From assembly GCF_001881565.1 (NCBI RefSeq), contig NZ_MPDJ01000001.1, positions 1,112,829-1,176,828 of the forward strand: DNA of 64,000 nt. The letters are read 5' to 3'. This stretch comes from Eisenbergiella tayi (lineage in GTDB: Bacteria; Bacillota; Clostridia; Lachnospirales; Lachnospiraceae). Both the position numbers and the translations under genes were made by a program. The notes beneath the pieces are model-generated. The model was not told where the DNA came from, ran no database searches, and saw only the letters and a list, made by a program, of their open reading frames with translations. Each line of letters begins with the position of its first letter. Position 1 is the first letter of the stretch. Shown in pieces: positions 1-9,303 of the stretch.

Positions 1-388
1 GATGCTGAATCAGGGTATCATCCTCCACACGTCCCGTATAATAGTTGATTTCCTCGGCCCGCACGAAGGGGTTATCACTTTCCTCGGATTTGGGAACTAT
101 ATTAATCTGGTCATCGTTGATTTCCACGCTCTTGACCTCTCCCGCATCCACCTTTTCCAGGAATTCATTATAGGTGATTTCCTGATTGGATACCCCGCTG
201 AGCATTTTCATAAAAAAGCTCATGCATACCAGCGTTACCAATGCTGCAACCAACAGCAGCAGCAGGTTCTGCTTCTTAGGTGGCTGTCCGCTTCCTCCCG
301 GACCTCCCTGCCCGTTCCCCGGGCCGCCGCCCTGGCCGTTGTTAAAGCCATTGCCGCCGTTATAATTATTTAAGTTGTTATTATCCAT
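1..388 (-). CDS. ftsH: ATP-dependent zinc metalloprotease FtsH, N-terminal part (truncated by window edge)
   Basis: The gene begins with an ATG at 386-388 and runs leftward off the window, so about 129 residues are visible. A flexible tail rich in Asn, Gly and Gln (residues 1-38) precedes a lysine pair and a hydrophobic membrane segment (about 41-60). A small extracytoplasmic region with the motif SNQEITYNEFLEKVDAGEVK follows. That motif is characteristic of the FtsH extracellular domain. The AAA ATPase and HExxH protease domains lie outside the window. FtsH is a membrane-anchored hexameric protease for misfolded membrane proteins and short-lived regulators. The long Gly/Asn-rich N-terminus is longer than in Bacillus but not unusual in Clostridia. 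The identification rests on the N-terminal architecture only. Confidence 0.85.
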   Translation of the reverse strand, partial: MDNNNLNNYNGGNGFNNGQGGGPGNGQGGPGGSGQPPKKQNLLLLLVAALVTLVCMSFFMKMLSGVSNQEITYNEFLEKVDAGEVKSVEINDDQINIVPKSEESDNPFVRAEEINYYTGRVEDDTLIQH

Positions 389-706
389 AATGTAAAACCT
401 TTCTTTAACAGCTCCTCTCAAGAAACTGGACAAATGCTGATAATCATTTCCTATTATAGAGTTTGAAAGAATATAAATCAATATTAATTCTATGAAATTA
501 TGGGGCAAACTATAAAAGATTTATTAATTTTTTTGCAGAAAACGGTAGATTTTTTCCCATTTTCCGTTGTATAATATTAAAATTGAGTTTTCAATAATAA
601 AGGGCGGGGAACCGGTACGCTTCAGGGCGTACTTTTCTAATTTACTCCTTCTTTTTCCGGGAGCAGGCAACTTGATAAACCTATTTTTGACAGAATGGAG
701 AACGCT
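389..706 (+). promoter_or_regulatory. pyrG leader region with possible attenuator hairpin
   Basis: This 318-base gap between divergent ftsH and pyrG contains no gene. TATAAT lies at 570-575 without a good -35 partner. A G-rich run (601-609) is followed by a short perfect hairpin, GTACGC at 615-620 pairing with GCGTAC at 627-632, then TTTTCT at 633-638. That is the shape of a small intrinsic terminator inside the leader. A pyrimidine-rich stretch (645-658) follows. In Bacillus, pyrG is controlled by CTP-sensitive G-addition at the transcript start plus a leader terminator, so an analogous attenuator is plausible. The transcription start cannot be fixed from sequence. Confidence 0.45.
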
Positions 707-2317
707 ATGGCAGTAAAGTACGTATTTGTTACAGGAGGCGTGGTATCCGGACTCGGTAAAGGTATCACCGCCGCATCTTTAGGCCGGCTTCTGAAGGCAC
801 GTGGTTATAAGGTTACCATGCAGAAGTTCGACCCGTATATCAATATTGACCCCGGAACCATGAACCCGATACAGCATGGTGAGGTTTTTGTCACCGACGA
901 CGGCACGGAAACCGATTTGGATCTGGGGCATTACGAAAGATTTATCGACGAAAACCTGGGCAAAAATTCCAACGTCACCACCGGCAAAATATACTGGTCC
1001 GTCCTGCAGAAGGAACGAAGGGGCGATTACGGCGGCGGTACGGTTCAGGTCATCCCCCACATCACCAATGAAATCAAAAGCCGGTTTTACCGCAATTTTA
1101 CCGATGACGATACCAGAATTGCCATCATTGAGGTCGGCGGTACGGTAGGCGATATCGAAAGCCAGCCTTTTCTGGAGTCAATCCGGCAGTTCCAGCATGA
1201 GGCCGGTCACGAAAATGTCATTTTAATCCATGTAACCTTAATTCCGTATCTGCGCGCTTCCCAGGAGCTGAAAACAAAGCCCACACAGGCCAGCGTAAAG
1301 GAACTGCAGGGAATGGGAATCCAGCCGGATATCATCGTATGCCGCAGCGAAATACCTTTGAATCAGGGTATTAAGGATAAAATCGCTCTTTTCTGCAATG
1401 TGCCCAGTGCACATGTGCTGCAGAATCTGGATGTGGAATATCTTTACGAAGCTCCCCTTGCCATGGAAAAAGAACATCTGGCCGATGTGGTCTGCGAATG
1501 CCTGTGTCTGGAAAACAGAGAACCTGATCTGACAGACTGGACAAGCATGGTGGAGGCTCTCCGCTCTCCGGAAGATGAGGTCACCATCGCCCTGGTGGGA
1601 AAATATATCCAGCTGCATGATGCTTATATCAGCGTTGTAGAGGCTCTGAAGCACGGAGGCATTTCCAACCGGGTTAATGTGAATATCAAGTGGGTGGACT
1701 CCGAACTGGTTACCAAAGCCAACGCGGATGAATATCTGTCGGACGTGGACGGTATCCTTGTACCCGGCGGATTCGGCGATCGGGGAATCGACGGTAAAAT
1801 CCAGGCAATTTCCTATGCCAGAACCCATAATATCCCTTATCTGGGATTGTGTCTCGGCATGCAGCTGGCTATTGTGGAATATGCCAGGAATGTGCTTGGC
1901 TATTCGGATGCACACAGCGTGGAACTGGATCCCTCCACCACACATCCCGTAATAGCACTTATGCCGGATCAGAACGGCGTGGAGGATATCGGAGGCACTC
2001 TTCGTCTGGGCTCTTACCCCTGTGTTCTGGACAAGTCTTCCAAAGCCTTCGCCCTTTATGGTGATGAAACCATTTACGAACGGCACAGACACCGCTATGA
2101 AGTCAACAACGATTACCGCGGCCTGCTGGCTTCCCATGGAATGAAGCTTTCCGGCCTGTCTCCCGACGGCCGTATTGTGGAAATGTGTGAGCTTCCGGAG
2201 CATCCGTTTTTTGTTGCCACCCAGGCTCATCCCGAGTTAAAATCAAGGCCGAACAGACCCCATCCCCTGTTCCGTGGATTTATAGCCGCGGCACTGCAAA
2301 TGAAAAATAACAAATAA
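707..2317 (+). CDS. pyrG: CTP synthase
   Basis: CTP synthase converts UTP, ATP and glutamine (or ammonia) to CTP. The 536-residue length is normal. The N-terminal synthetase domain opens with [16 protein letters not shown] (P-loop) and contains [20 protein letters not shown]. The C-terminal class I glutamine amidotransferase domain has the nucleophile elbow [10 protein letters not shown] (Cys near residue 381) and ends with the [12 protein letters not shown] region holding the catalytic His and Glu. I start it at ATG 707 because GGAG at 697-700 is well spaced for it; an in-frame ATG at 695 overlaps that site. It is followed 19 bases later by the DUF1846 gene and is likely co-transcribed with it. 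Confidence 0.97.
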   Translation: MAVKYVFVTGGVVSGLGKGITAASLGRLLKARGYKVTMQKFDPYINIDPGTMNPIQHGEVFVTDDGTETDLDLGHYERFIDENLGKNSNVTTGKIYWSVLQKERRGDYGGGTVQVIPHITNEIKSRFYRNFTDDDTRIAIIEVGGTVGDIESQPFLESIRQFQHEAGHENVILIHVTLIPYLRASQELKTKPTQASVKELQGMGIQPDIIVCRSEIPLNQGIKDKIALFCNVPSAHVLQNLDVEYLYEAPLAMEKEHLADVVCECLCLENREPDLTDWTSMVEALRSPEDEVTIALVGKYIQLHDAYISVVEALKHGGISNRVNVNIKWVDSELVTKANADEYLSDVDGILVPGGFGDRGIDGKIQAISYARTHNIPYLGLCLGMQLAIVEYARNVLGYSDAHSVELDPSTTHPVIALMPDQNGVEDIGGTLRLGSYPCVLDKSSKAFALYGDETIYERHRHRYEVNNDYRGLLASHGMKLSGLSPDGRIVEMCELPEHPFFVATQAHPELKSRPNRPHPLFRGFIAAALQMKNNK

Positions 2318-2336
2318 AATTTATGAAGAGGGACTA

Positions 2337-3812
2337 ATGAAGTACGGATTTGATAACAACAAATATCTGAAAATGCAGTCAGAGCATATCAGGGACCGCA
2401 TCGCCATGTTCGGCGATAAACTTTATCTGGAATTCGGAGGCAAGCTTTTTGACGACTACCACGCCTCCCGGGTTCTTCCCGGTTTTGAGCCGGACAGTAA
2501 ATTTAAAATGCTTTACCAGCTGAGAGAACAGGCTGAAATAGTTCTTGTCATCAGTGCACCTTCTATTGAAAGGAATAAAATCCGCATGGATTCCGGTCTC
2601 ACCTATGACGCGGAAGTCCTTCGCCTGATTGAATCCTTCCGAAAAATGGGCTTTCTGGCTAATTCCGTTGTTATCACCCAGTATTCCGGACAGCCTTCGG
2701 CGGATCAATACCGTCTGCGGCTGAATAATCTGGGAATCCGTTCCTTCCTTCATTATGTGATCGAAGGCTATCCCGATAATATTGATCTTATCGTCAGCGA
2801 TGAAGGCTATGGCAGGAATGAGTATGTGGAAACTACCAGACCCCTCGTTGTCATAACCGCTCCCGGACCCGGCAGCGGCAAAATGGCTACCTGTCTTTCC
2901 CAGCTGTATCATGAGCATCAAAGAGGGATTCAGGCAGGATATGCCAAGTTCGAAACCTTCCCCATCTGGAACCTTCCTTTGAAGCATCCGGTGAATATGG
3001 CCTATGAAGCGGCAACTGCCGATCTGAACGATGTAAACATGATCGATCCTTTCCACCTGGAAGCTTATGGGGAAACCACAGTGAACTATAACCGGGATGT
3101 GGAGATTTTCCCGGTACTCAACGCTATTTTCGAACAGATTCTGGGAGAAAGCCCATATAAATCCCCTACGGATATGGGCGTAAATATGGCAGGCAACTGT
3201 ATTATCGATGACGACAGCTGCCGGGAAGCCGCCAATCAGGAAATCATCCGGCGCTACTACCACTGCCTCTGCGAACTAAAGAGGGGCAACAGCTCCAAGG
3301 ATATCCTGTATAAGCTTCAGCTTCTCATGAAACAGGCAGGACTTACCATCAATGACCGGCCTGTCGTAAAAGCCGCAATGCAGCGGGAAGAGGAAACCGG
3401 ACATCCCGCCGTAGCCATAGAGCTTTCCGACGGCACTCTGGTAACCGGAAAAACCTCCGACCTGTTAGGCGCAGCCTCCGCCTGCCTTCTGAATTCCCTG
3501 AAGGTTCTGGAGGATATTGATCACGAGGTTCATTTAGTATCCCCTCAGGCAATTGAACCTATCCAGACTCTGAAAACCTCATACCTGGGAAGCATTAACC
3601 CCAGACTCCACACGGATGAAATACTGATCGCCCTGTCCATCAGTGCAGCTACGGACAAAAGGGCCGCCCTCGCCTTAAGCGCCCTGCGCCAGCTGAAGGG
3701 CTGTGAGGTTCACTCTTCCGTTATGCTCTCCTCTGTGGATGAGGCGGTATTCAAAAAGCTGGGAATGCATTTGACCTGTGATCCTAAAACGGAATCGGAT
3801 AACCAGCAATAA
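2337..3812 (+). CDS. DUF1846 domain-containing protein
   Basis: This 491-residue protein matches the conserved DUF1846 family of Firmicutes and Actinobacteria from its opening (YGFDNNKYLKMQSEHIRDRI) and the segment YLEFGGKLFDDYHASRVLPG. Further family-like blocks are ISAPSIERNKIRMDSGLTYD and TAPGPGSGKMATCLSQLYHE, the latter resembling a nucleotide-binding loop. Structures exist for the family but a defined biochemical role is not established, so I assign none. It lies 19 bases after pyrG on the same strand and ends at a strong terminator, so the two probably form one operon. Confidence 0.9.
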   Translation: MKYGFDNNKYLKMQSEHIRDRIAMFGDKLYLEFGGKLFDDYHASRVLPGFEPDSKFKMLYQLREQAEIVLVISAPSIERNKIRMDSGLTYDAEVLRLIESFRKMGFLANSVVITQYSGQPSADQYRLRLNNLGIRSFLHYVIEGYPDNIDLIVSDEGYGRNEYVETTRPLVVITAPGPGSGKMATCLSQLYHEHQRGIQAGYAKFETFPIWNLPLKHPVNMAYEAATADLNDVNMIDPFHLEAYGETTVNYNRDVEIFPVLNAIFEQILGESPYKSPTDMGVNMAGNCIIDDDSCREAANQEIIRRYYHCLCELKRGNSSKDILYKLQLLMKQAGLTINDRPVVKAAMQREEETGHPAVAIELSDGTLVTGKTSDLLGAASACLLNSLKVLEDIDHEVHLVSPQAIEPIQTLKTSYLGSINPRLHTDEILIALSISAATDKRAALALSALRQLKGCEVHSSVMLSSVDEAVFKKLGMHLTCDPKTESDNQQ

Positions 3813-3829
3813 ACTTTTTACGATACAAA

Positions 3830-3893
3830 AACCCTTCGGGTGATAAGCGTTCTGACTGCCGGAACGCCTTTTCTCCCGAAGGGTTTTCTTTTA
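3830..3893. terminator. Bidirectional branched intrinsic terminator
   Basis: AACCCTTCGGG (about 3830-3840) pairs with CCCGAAGGGTT (3875-3885). An inner hairpin GCGTTC/GAACGC sits in the loop. A T-rich tract follows on the plus strand, and AAAAA precedes the stem, giving a U-tract on the minus strand. It serves convergent DUF1846 and yitT genes. Confidence 0.85.
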
Positions 3894-3907
3894 TATAACT
3901 ATTTATA

Positions 3908-4822
3908 CTATAAGCGGGTCTTATAATTTCCCACCACATTCACCCCTTCATTTACCACAATAAAGGCATGCGGATCATATTTGTGTACGATATTCTTCAG
4001 CTGGCTCAGCTCGTACTTGGAAATCAGGACAAATAAAATATGCACCGACTCATCCGTATAAGCGCCGATGGCTTCCCACTTGGTAACGCCGCGTTCCAGT
4101 TCGCTGAAGATTTCCTTTTCCATTTCTTCATCCTGCATCTTGGTAATGATACGCACCTCCACATTGATCGTCTGGGCATGTACCTTATCAATGGCAAAAG
4201 AACTTAACGAAGCATAAATGAGGGAATAAATCACTGTGGGAATATCAAACAGGAACATACAGATAGAATACAGGATGATATTGGTGACCAGATTTACACG
4301 TCCCACCCTGAAATTCTTCCGCCACTTAATCAGCATCATTCCCACGATGTCCATTCCGCCCAGGGAACCGCCGCTCTTTAAAGCAAGTCCCATTCCCAGG
4401 CCGCAGATGATTCCGCCGATGACACAGCACGCCAGAGTATCATCAGGCAGTATGGGCTGTGCCGGGATCGGTATGACCGACAAAAGAATGGTTACTGTGG
4501 TAACACACATCACCGTTTTTATAAAAAACCGCCTTCCGATCCGTTTCATGGAGAGCAGTAAAATGGGAACGTTAATCAGATAATAGATGACACCGGCTAT
4601 ATCAAAATTCTGAAGCGGCAAATCCAGATACTGAATAAGAAGCGTCCTCAGCACCTGGGAAAATCCCATGATCCCGCCGCTGTAAAGAGCAACCGGCACG
4701 ATAAACAGATTTATTCCCAGAGAATAAATCACCGCTCCGGCAAGGGCTCCAAAAAAACGGTTTATCTGATACCACTTCCAGCTTTTTTCCATATCCTTGA
4801 ACTTCTGCAGCGCTGTTTCCAT
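3908..4822 (-). CDS. YitT family membrane protein (DUF161/DUF2179)
   Basis: This is a 304-residue polytopic membrane protein. Hydrophobic segments occupy roughly residues 20-215 and contain the family motifs LFIVPVALYSGGIMGFSQ and LKSGGSLGGMDIVGMML. The soluble C-terminal DUF2179 domain follows (about 220-300), including AIGAYTDESVHILFVLISK and YDPHAFIVVNEGVNVVG. The exact transport function of the family is not known. I start it at ATG 4822 because AGGAGG is properly spaced upstream. The longer open frame to 4960 lacks a ribosome site and runs through the apparent promoter. Confidence 0.9.
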   Translation of the reverse strand: METALQKFKDMEKSWKWYQINRFFGALAGAVIYSLGINLFIVPVALYSGGIMGFSQVLRTLLIQYLDLPLQNFDIAGVIYYLINVPILLLSMKRIGRRFFIKTVMCVTTVTILLSVIPIPAQPILPDDTLACCVIGGIICGLGMGLALKSGGSLGGMDIVGMMLIKWRKNFRVGRVNLVTNIILYSICMFLFDIPTVIYSLIYASLSSFAIDKVHAQTINVEVRIITKMQDEEMEKEIFSELERGVTKWEAIGAYTDESVHILFVLISKYELSQLKNIVHKYDPHAFIVVNEGVNVVGNYKTRL

Positions 4823-4858
4823 TGACAAAATCCTCCTGTTGCCAGTATTCCCAGATCT

Positions 4859-4864
4859 ATTATA
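4859..4864 (-). promoter_or_regulatory. Possible -10 box for yitT
   Basis: TATAAT on the minus strand lies about 37 bases upstream of the chosen yitT ATG. A convincing -35 at 17 bases is not visible; TTGGTG is 20 bases upstream. This supports the shorter yitT start. Confidence 0.4.
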
Positions 4865-5000
4865 ACTTACCCGGAACAGGATTGCACCAATCATTTTTCC
4901 ATGTTTTGGGATTCGGTATTTATACTGCGGAAAAGGTGCTTGTAAGAAAGAGCTATCCATATAGATTGATTTATTAAATTCATGGCGCAGAGTACACTTT

Positions 5001-6734
5001 CTATTCGTACAGTTCCGCCTGCAGGGATATCATTTTTGCGAATCGGCCTCCGGACTTACATAATTCCTGATAGGTGCCATCTTCAATTATTCTTCCGTTT
5101 TCCAATACGATAATCCTGTCGGCAATCTTTACCGCCCCCATACGATGAGTAATCAGGATCGAGGTACATTCTTGGGACAACTCCTCAAACAAACAGAAAA
5201 TTCTGTCTTCCTCCATGGGATTTATGGCTGCGGTGGGTTCATCCAATATGAGTAAATCATGCTTTCTGTAAATACCGCGCGCTATGGCAACCCGCTGCCA
5301 TTCTCCTCCCGACAAATCGATTCCTCCGAATTTTCTGCCTACCTCTGTCTCCAGATTATCCAGCAGATACCTGCTGTTCAGTCCTGCCATATCCAAAGAA
5401 TCCATCAGGCTGAGCTGTCCCTCATCGTTATCATCCCTGTAAAGGTCGCTGATCCGTATGTTATCCTTCAGACTCATATCATATTTCTGAAAATTTTGAA
5501 AGACCATTGATGTCTTTTCCCTTCCCAAGGTTTTTATTTCACCTGAATCCGTCTCATAAATAGAAGCGAGAAGCTTTGCCAGTGTACTTTTTCCCGAACC
5601 GTTAGCTCCAATAATCGCCACTGTCTCATTCTTCTTTATCCGCAGATTAAAATCCCGGAATACCGCCTTTTGCCCCTCCGGATAAGTAAAATCAATATGT
5701 GAGAGTGTGATATCTCCATCCATGGATACCGCTGCTTCATAATACTCAGGCATTTTCATAAAGGTACAGTACTTTTTTACGCTCCCGTAATTTCTGAGAA
5801 TTCCTCCTATATGCCTGACTATCATTTCATTCATTAAATCATACATCCTTTTTATAGATGTAAAAACAGCCATAAAGACTCCGATTGTAATAGTGTTATC
5901 AACCAACAGACGGAATAAAAGATAAAGGATTGAAAAATAGCCTGCTATTGTAAGGCTTTCCATACCCATATGTATGAATGTGGATTTTTTATTTATTTTC
6001 CAGGTTTCTTCTGAATAGCCCTTTAAGGAAGCAATAAACTTACTCCTGAAAAAAGGAACCGCTCCCCAGAACCTTGTTTCTTTAAAAAACCTCTTTTCTG
6101 TAATACAGCGATTATAATATTCATATTTCCTTTTGTACGGCGTACTTGTGTCAACATAATGAGAAACCAGAGTGTGATTGATAATTTGTGATAAAAATAC
6201 CGGCAAAAATATAAGTAAAAGAAAAATGGAAAGTACCGGCTGCATTCGATATAAATATATTTCTATCATTATAAAATAGGGCAAATAAAAGGATATAATG
6301 GAAAAAACCGTAAGCCACATGGTAAAAATGCCGTTTCCGCCTTCCCGGGCCTTTTTTATTCTTTCCAGGTTTTCTGAGGTTTCAAAAGCCAGCGGGGACA
6401 GGCGGTTTATTTTTTGAAATATTGTTTTTTGGATTTCTCCCTGCATTTTCAGACTCAGGCTTACGTACATGAAATTATAAATTCCATTACCGATAATCTC
6501 CAGTGCGCTGACCAGACCAAGAAAGCCTGCCATAAACCAAATCCGTTTCTGTGCCATAACAGAATTCAATAAATCGGCGGCTTCATCCACAAAACTGCTT
6601 TTGGCCATAATGATAGCTGTATTCAGTAAACTGTAGATAATTCCCACCAATAAAAATAAAATAAGGTAAGAAAAATATTTTTGGCACAAAAGTTTTAACG
6701 GCAAAAGCATGACGTTCAGGTTACTGTTTCCCAT
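5001..6734 (-). CDS. ABC transporter, fused permease/ATPase (peptide exporter, second subunit)
   Basis: This is the last gene of the agr-RiPP cluster, a half-transporter of about 577 residues. The N-terminal half has about six hydrophobic segments. The C-terminal ATPase has Walker A GANGSGKST, signature LSGGEWQRVAIARGI, Walker B LLILDEPTAA and H-loop ITHRMG. There is no N-terminal C39 peptidase domain, so leader removal must be done elsewhere. The family exports peptides or lipids; here export of the modified peptides is inferred from context. ATG 6734 overlaps the end of the upstream ABC gene by 14 bases, implying translational coupling and a heterodimer. The start is uncertain: in-frame ATGs also exist at 6764 and 6710. 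Confidence 0.85.
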   Translation of the reverse strand: MGNSNLNVMLLPLKLLCQKYFSYLILFLLVGIIYSLLNTAIIMAKSSFVDEAADLLNSVMAQKRIWFMAGFLGLVSALEIIGNGIYNFMYVSLSLKMQGEIQKTIFQKINRLSPLAFETSENLERIKKAREGGNGIFTMWLTVFSIISFYLPYFIMIEIYLYRMQPVLSIFLLLIFLPVFLSQIINHTLVSHYVDTSTPYKRKYEYYNRCITEKRFFKETRFWGAVPFFRSKFIASLKGYSEETWKINKKSTFIHMGMESLTIAGYFSILYLLFRLLVDNTITIGVFMAVFTSIKRMYDLMNEMIVRHIGGILRNYGSVKKYCTFMKMPEYYEAAVSMDGDITLSHIDFTYPEGQKAVFRDFNLRIKKNETVAIIGANGSGKSTLAKLLASIYETDSGEIKTLGREKTSMVFQNFQKYDMSLKDNIRISDLYRDDNDEGQLSLMDSLDMAGLNSRYLLDNLETEVGRKFGGIDLSGGEWQRVAIARGIYRKHDLLILDEPTAAINPMEEDRIFCLFEELSQECTSILITHRMGAVKIADRIIVLENGRIIEDGTYQELCKSGGRFAKMISLQAELYE

Positions 6735-8526
6735 ACCATTTTTTCTGGCTTTCAAACATTTCATAAAAAATACCCTTTTTCGATATCAGCTCATCAAATG
6801 TCCCTTTTTCCAGGACACCGCCATTCCCCAATACAAGGATCTCATCTACCCATCTGGTAAATCCCAGACGATGGGATATTATTACCGCTGTTTTCTCCTT
6901 CATCAGGTTTAAAAACAAATAATATATATCCCTTTCGCTTTCCGGATCCAGCGCAGAAGCCGGCTCGTCCAGCAATAAGACAGGTGCGGGGGAACACATG
7001 GCCCGTAATATCGCCAGCTTCTGCCATTCACCTCCGGACAGATCCTGCCCGTCTTTCTCAAGCTTACCTAAAACATGCTCCACTCCATCAGATAAGGAAT
7101 CTATTTTATTCTTCAGCCCGACTTTATCCAACAGCTTCAGAAGCTCTTCCTCTTTTATTTCCTTATGGGAAATGTTCCCCAGTTCAACATTTTCTCTCAC
7201 TGTCATACTGTATCTGACAAAATCCTGAAATACCACGGAAAAAATCTGATTTCTTTCCCTGACAGGCACCTTTCGGATAGATTCTCCATTTAACAGAATA
7301 TCGCCGCCGTATCCGTCATACAAACCCAACAGCAATTTAATTATTGTAGTCTTCCCTTCGCCGTTGCTTCCGACAAGCGCATAATGTTTCCCTTCTTTCA
7401 TTTCAAGAAACAGATTCTTCAGAACCTGTTTCTCTGTATCAGGATATGTAAAACTGGTATTCCGGAAGACAAGAGACTTAAAAACAAACGCTTCTTTATC
7501 GTATGGCATTCTATTTTTATCTTTTTCATCAATTTCTTCCCATGAGAAAAATGAATTCAAATCCTTAAAAAAATGATTTGTACGGGTTAAGGAATCCACA
7601 ATCTCCGTCAGTCCCCATGTGGTTTCCTGCATGAGCTCTAAAATAGCATTAATAAGAGATATAAACAGGCCAACACTCATGCTTCCGCTAATTACTGCGG
7701 GAAGAAGCGAGACGATAATCAGCATGGAGGCCCCACAGACAAACACTCCGGAAGCCTTCATTTTAATGAACCATTTTTTTCTGACGCCAAGCTGAATCCC
7801 ACATACCTGTTTAAATGACTCCTCCCATTTTTTCCCTAATTCCGTTGAAAAACCAAACAAAAACCTCTCTTCTTCCTTATCCTTGGAACACAGGATATCA
7901 TTCAGTACCTCCGTCTTTCTTTTTTTCTCTGTTACACTTATGGCGGCTTCATAATGCTCTGCACCGCTTTTTTGAGCCATTATACATAAGGGTATGGAAA
8001 ACGCAAATATCAAAATAATTCCCCACCATGCTCCTTTTATTAATATGATGGAAATACCACAAACACGGATTGCCATGTCAAATGCATGCAGACATTTAAG
8101 AAAGCCTTCAGAAAAGTACGGAACTATATTCGCATTTACTCTTGAAATAAGATCCAGGGCTTCTTTATTCTCCATATATTTATACTTAACAGCACTGGTC
8201 TTATCTGACACTCTTATCAGCAGTTCTTCATTCAGCTTTATTTCGATCTTTTCCCATAAAAGCCGTGAAATATAGTTTACAAGCTCTGATATAAATATAA
8301 ACAACGCAATTAATATTAACCAAAATAAGGCCTTGTTTATTCCTCTATCTTTTATTTTTAAAACAGCATCAACAAAGCCTGCGTCCAGTTTTATCGCTAT
8401 CAGGGGAACAACTGCCCCTATTGCCTTCATCAGCAGATATACTCCTGAAGCAAAGGGAGCTGCTTTCAAAGGAGTGCTTACCAATGATATCAGGTTATAT
8501 TTTTTTAATCCTTTCCCTTTTTCCAT
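6721..8526 (-). CDS. ABC transporter, fused permease/ATPase (peptide exporter, first subunit)
   Basis: A 601-residue half-transporter. The N-terminal membrane domain (about 1-310) precedes an ATPase domain with Walker A GSNGEGKTT, signature LSGGEWQKLAILRAM, Walker B PVLLLDEPASALD and an ISHRLG switch. Both half-transporters in this cluster carry a consensus-like signature and Walker B, so neither ATP site is obviously degenerate. No peptidase domain is present. It overlaps the end of the S26 protease gene by 32 bases and the start of the next ABC gene by 14 bases, so the three are tightly coupled. Export of the radical-SAM-modified peptides is inferred from position. Confidence 0.87.
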   Translation of the reverse strand: MEKGKGLKKYNLISLVSTPLKAAPFASGVYLLMKAIGAVVPLIAIKLDAGFVDAVLKIKDRGINKALFWLILIALFIFISELVNYISRLLWEKIEIKLNEELLIRVSDKTSAVKYKYMENKEALDLISRVNANIVPYFSEGFLKCLHAFDMAIRVCGISIILIKGAWWGIILIFAFSIPLCIMAQKSGAEHYEAAISVTEKKRKTEVLNDILCSKDKEEERFLFGFSTELGKKWEESFKQVCGIQLGVRKKWFIKMKASGVFVCGASMLIIVSLLPAVISGSMSVGLFISLINAILELMQETTWGLTEIVDSLTRTNHFFKDLNSFFSWEEIDEKDKNRMPYDKEAFVFKSLVFRNTSFTYPDTEKQVLKNLFLEMKEGKHYALVGSNGEGKTTIIKLLLGLYDGYGGDILLNGESIRKVPVRERNQIFSVVFQDFVRYSMTVRENVELGNISHKEIKEEELLKLLDKVGLKNKIDSLSDGVEHVLGKLEKDGQDLSGGEWQKLAILRAMCSPAPVLLLDEPASALDPESERDIYYLFLNLMKEKTAVIISHRLGFTRWVDEILVLGNGGVLEKGTFDELISKKGIFYEMFESQKKWYGKQ

Positions 8527-9037
8527 GAATCCCCCTACATTCCAGCCGGTATATAATCACCGGAATACCATAAAAAAGAAAGTGAAGGATCCTATATACA
8601 ATATAGCGTATCCTCTCCCCTAAAATAGGGCTATTTCTGATATGCCGGAAAACATGTGCATATTTGACCGCTGCATAATTATAAAGAGGAAAATCTGAAA
8701 TCTCTTTTTCCTTCCGGTTGGTATCGATAATCTGTTCAGCCGCACCGAGTATTTCGAAATCTGCGGCCTGATCTTCATATCCATGTGCGTTATCACCCAC
8801 AAGAATATAAATGCCTTCTTCCATTTTATAAATAATTCTGTGAAGAATTAGCCGCTCCTTCTTTGTATATAAAACAATATCCCCCACCTTATATTCATCT
8901 TTTCTGATTATTGTTATCGTATCATCTGTTTCCATAAGCGGATACATGCTTTTTCCCTGCGGTTTAATCTGCAGAAAACCGACAGCAGCAAGCTGTAATT
9001 TAAGAATTTCTATCCACATGCTGAAATTGATCTCCAC
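8495..9037 (-). CDS. S26/S24-like signal-peptidase family protein of the RiPP cluster
   Basis: A 180-residue protein. QPKGKSMYP-like sequence near residues 26-33 (here KPQGKSMYPLM) supplies the probable catalytic Ser. LILHRIIYKM supplies a His where bacterial type I signal peptidases use Lys, followed by the family box LVGDNAHG. This Ser/His arrangement resembles SipW/ER-type signal peptidases. A hydrophobic stretch near the C-terminus (about 145-165) may anchor it in the membrane. As the exporters lack a C39 domain, this protein is the best candidate for cleaving the precursor leaders. It lies just after a strong terminator, and AAGGAGG is a good ribosome site. Confidence 0.8.
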   Translation of the reverse strand: MEINFSMWIEILKLQLAAVGFLQIKPQGKSMYPLMETDDTITIIRKDEYKVGDIVLYTKKERLILHRIIYKMEEGIYILVGDNAHGYEDQAADFEILGAAEQIIDTNRKEKEISDFPLYNYAAVKYAHVFRHIRNSPILGERIRYIVYRILHFLFYGIPVIIYRLECRGIHGKRERIKKI

Positions 9038-9049
9038 AGATACCTCCTT

Positions 9050-9083
9050 AAAAAGCTGACCGCCACTGGCTGAGTGGCGGTCA
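9050..9083 (-). terminator. Strong intrinsic terminator after the precursor peptide genes
   Basis: On the minus strand TGACCGCCACT pairs perfectly with AGTGGCGGTCA (9057-9067 with 9073-9083) around a CAGCC loop, followed by GCTTTTT. It lies between the last precursor gene and the protease/exporter genes. Partial read-through would make precursors more abundant than the processing machinery, a common RiPP arrangement. Confidence 0.9.
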
Positions 9084-9087
9084 CGCT

Positions 9088-9279
9088 CTATTCCTCTTCT
9101 TTTTCAATGGGATAACAAAAGCCGCATCCAACATAGCCTTTATCGCATACTCCGGTACCAGTATAATTATTTGAGCAGGCTTTATAGCCCAAAAAACAAA
9201 TTCCGTCTCCCGACAAAAAAACGGCAGGCATATTTTTCTTATCCAGAACAATTACTTCCGGCTTTAAATATTCTTTCAT
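9088..9279 (-). CDS. Cys-rich RiPP precursor peptide 3
   Basis: A 63-residue peptide with AGGAGG well placed upstream. The leader includes KPEVIVLD (about residues 6-13). The C-terminal half carries five Cys (28, 35, 45, 52, 55) in a Gly/Tyr-rich context, CDKGYVGCGFCYP, and ends in an acidic tail EKEEE. GYVGCG is shared exactly with precursor 2. Position, size and leader/core layout make it a substrate for the adjacent radical SAM enzyme. The chemistry (thioether, other crosslink or epimerisation) cannot be read from sequence. I do not assign it to a named family. Confidence 0.82.
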   Translation of the reverse strand: MKEYLKPEVIVLDKKNMPAVFLSGDGICFLGYKACSNNYTGTGVCDKGYVGCGFCYPIEKEEE

Positions 9280-9303
9280 ATTGCCTCCTGTTCTCTGTTA
9301 CTT

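Noticed and set aside
1238..2230. Minus-strand open frame of 330 codons
   Set aside because: Antisense to pyrG, which is unambiguous.
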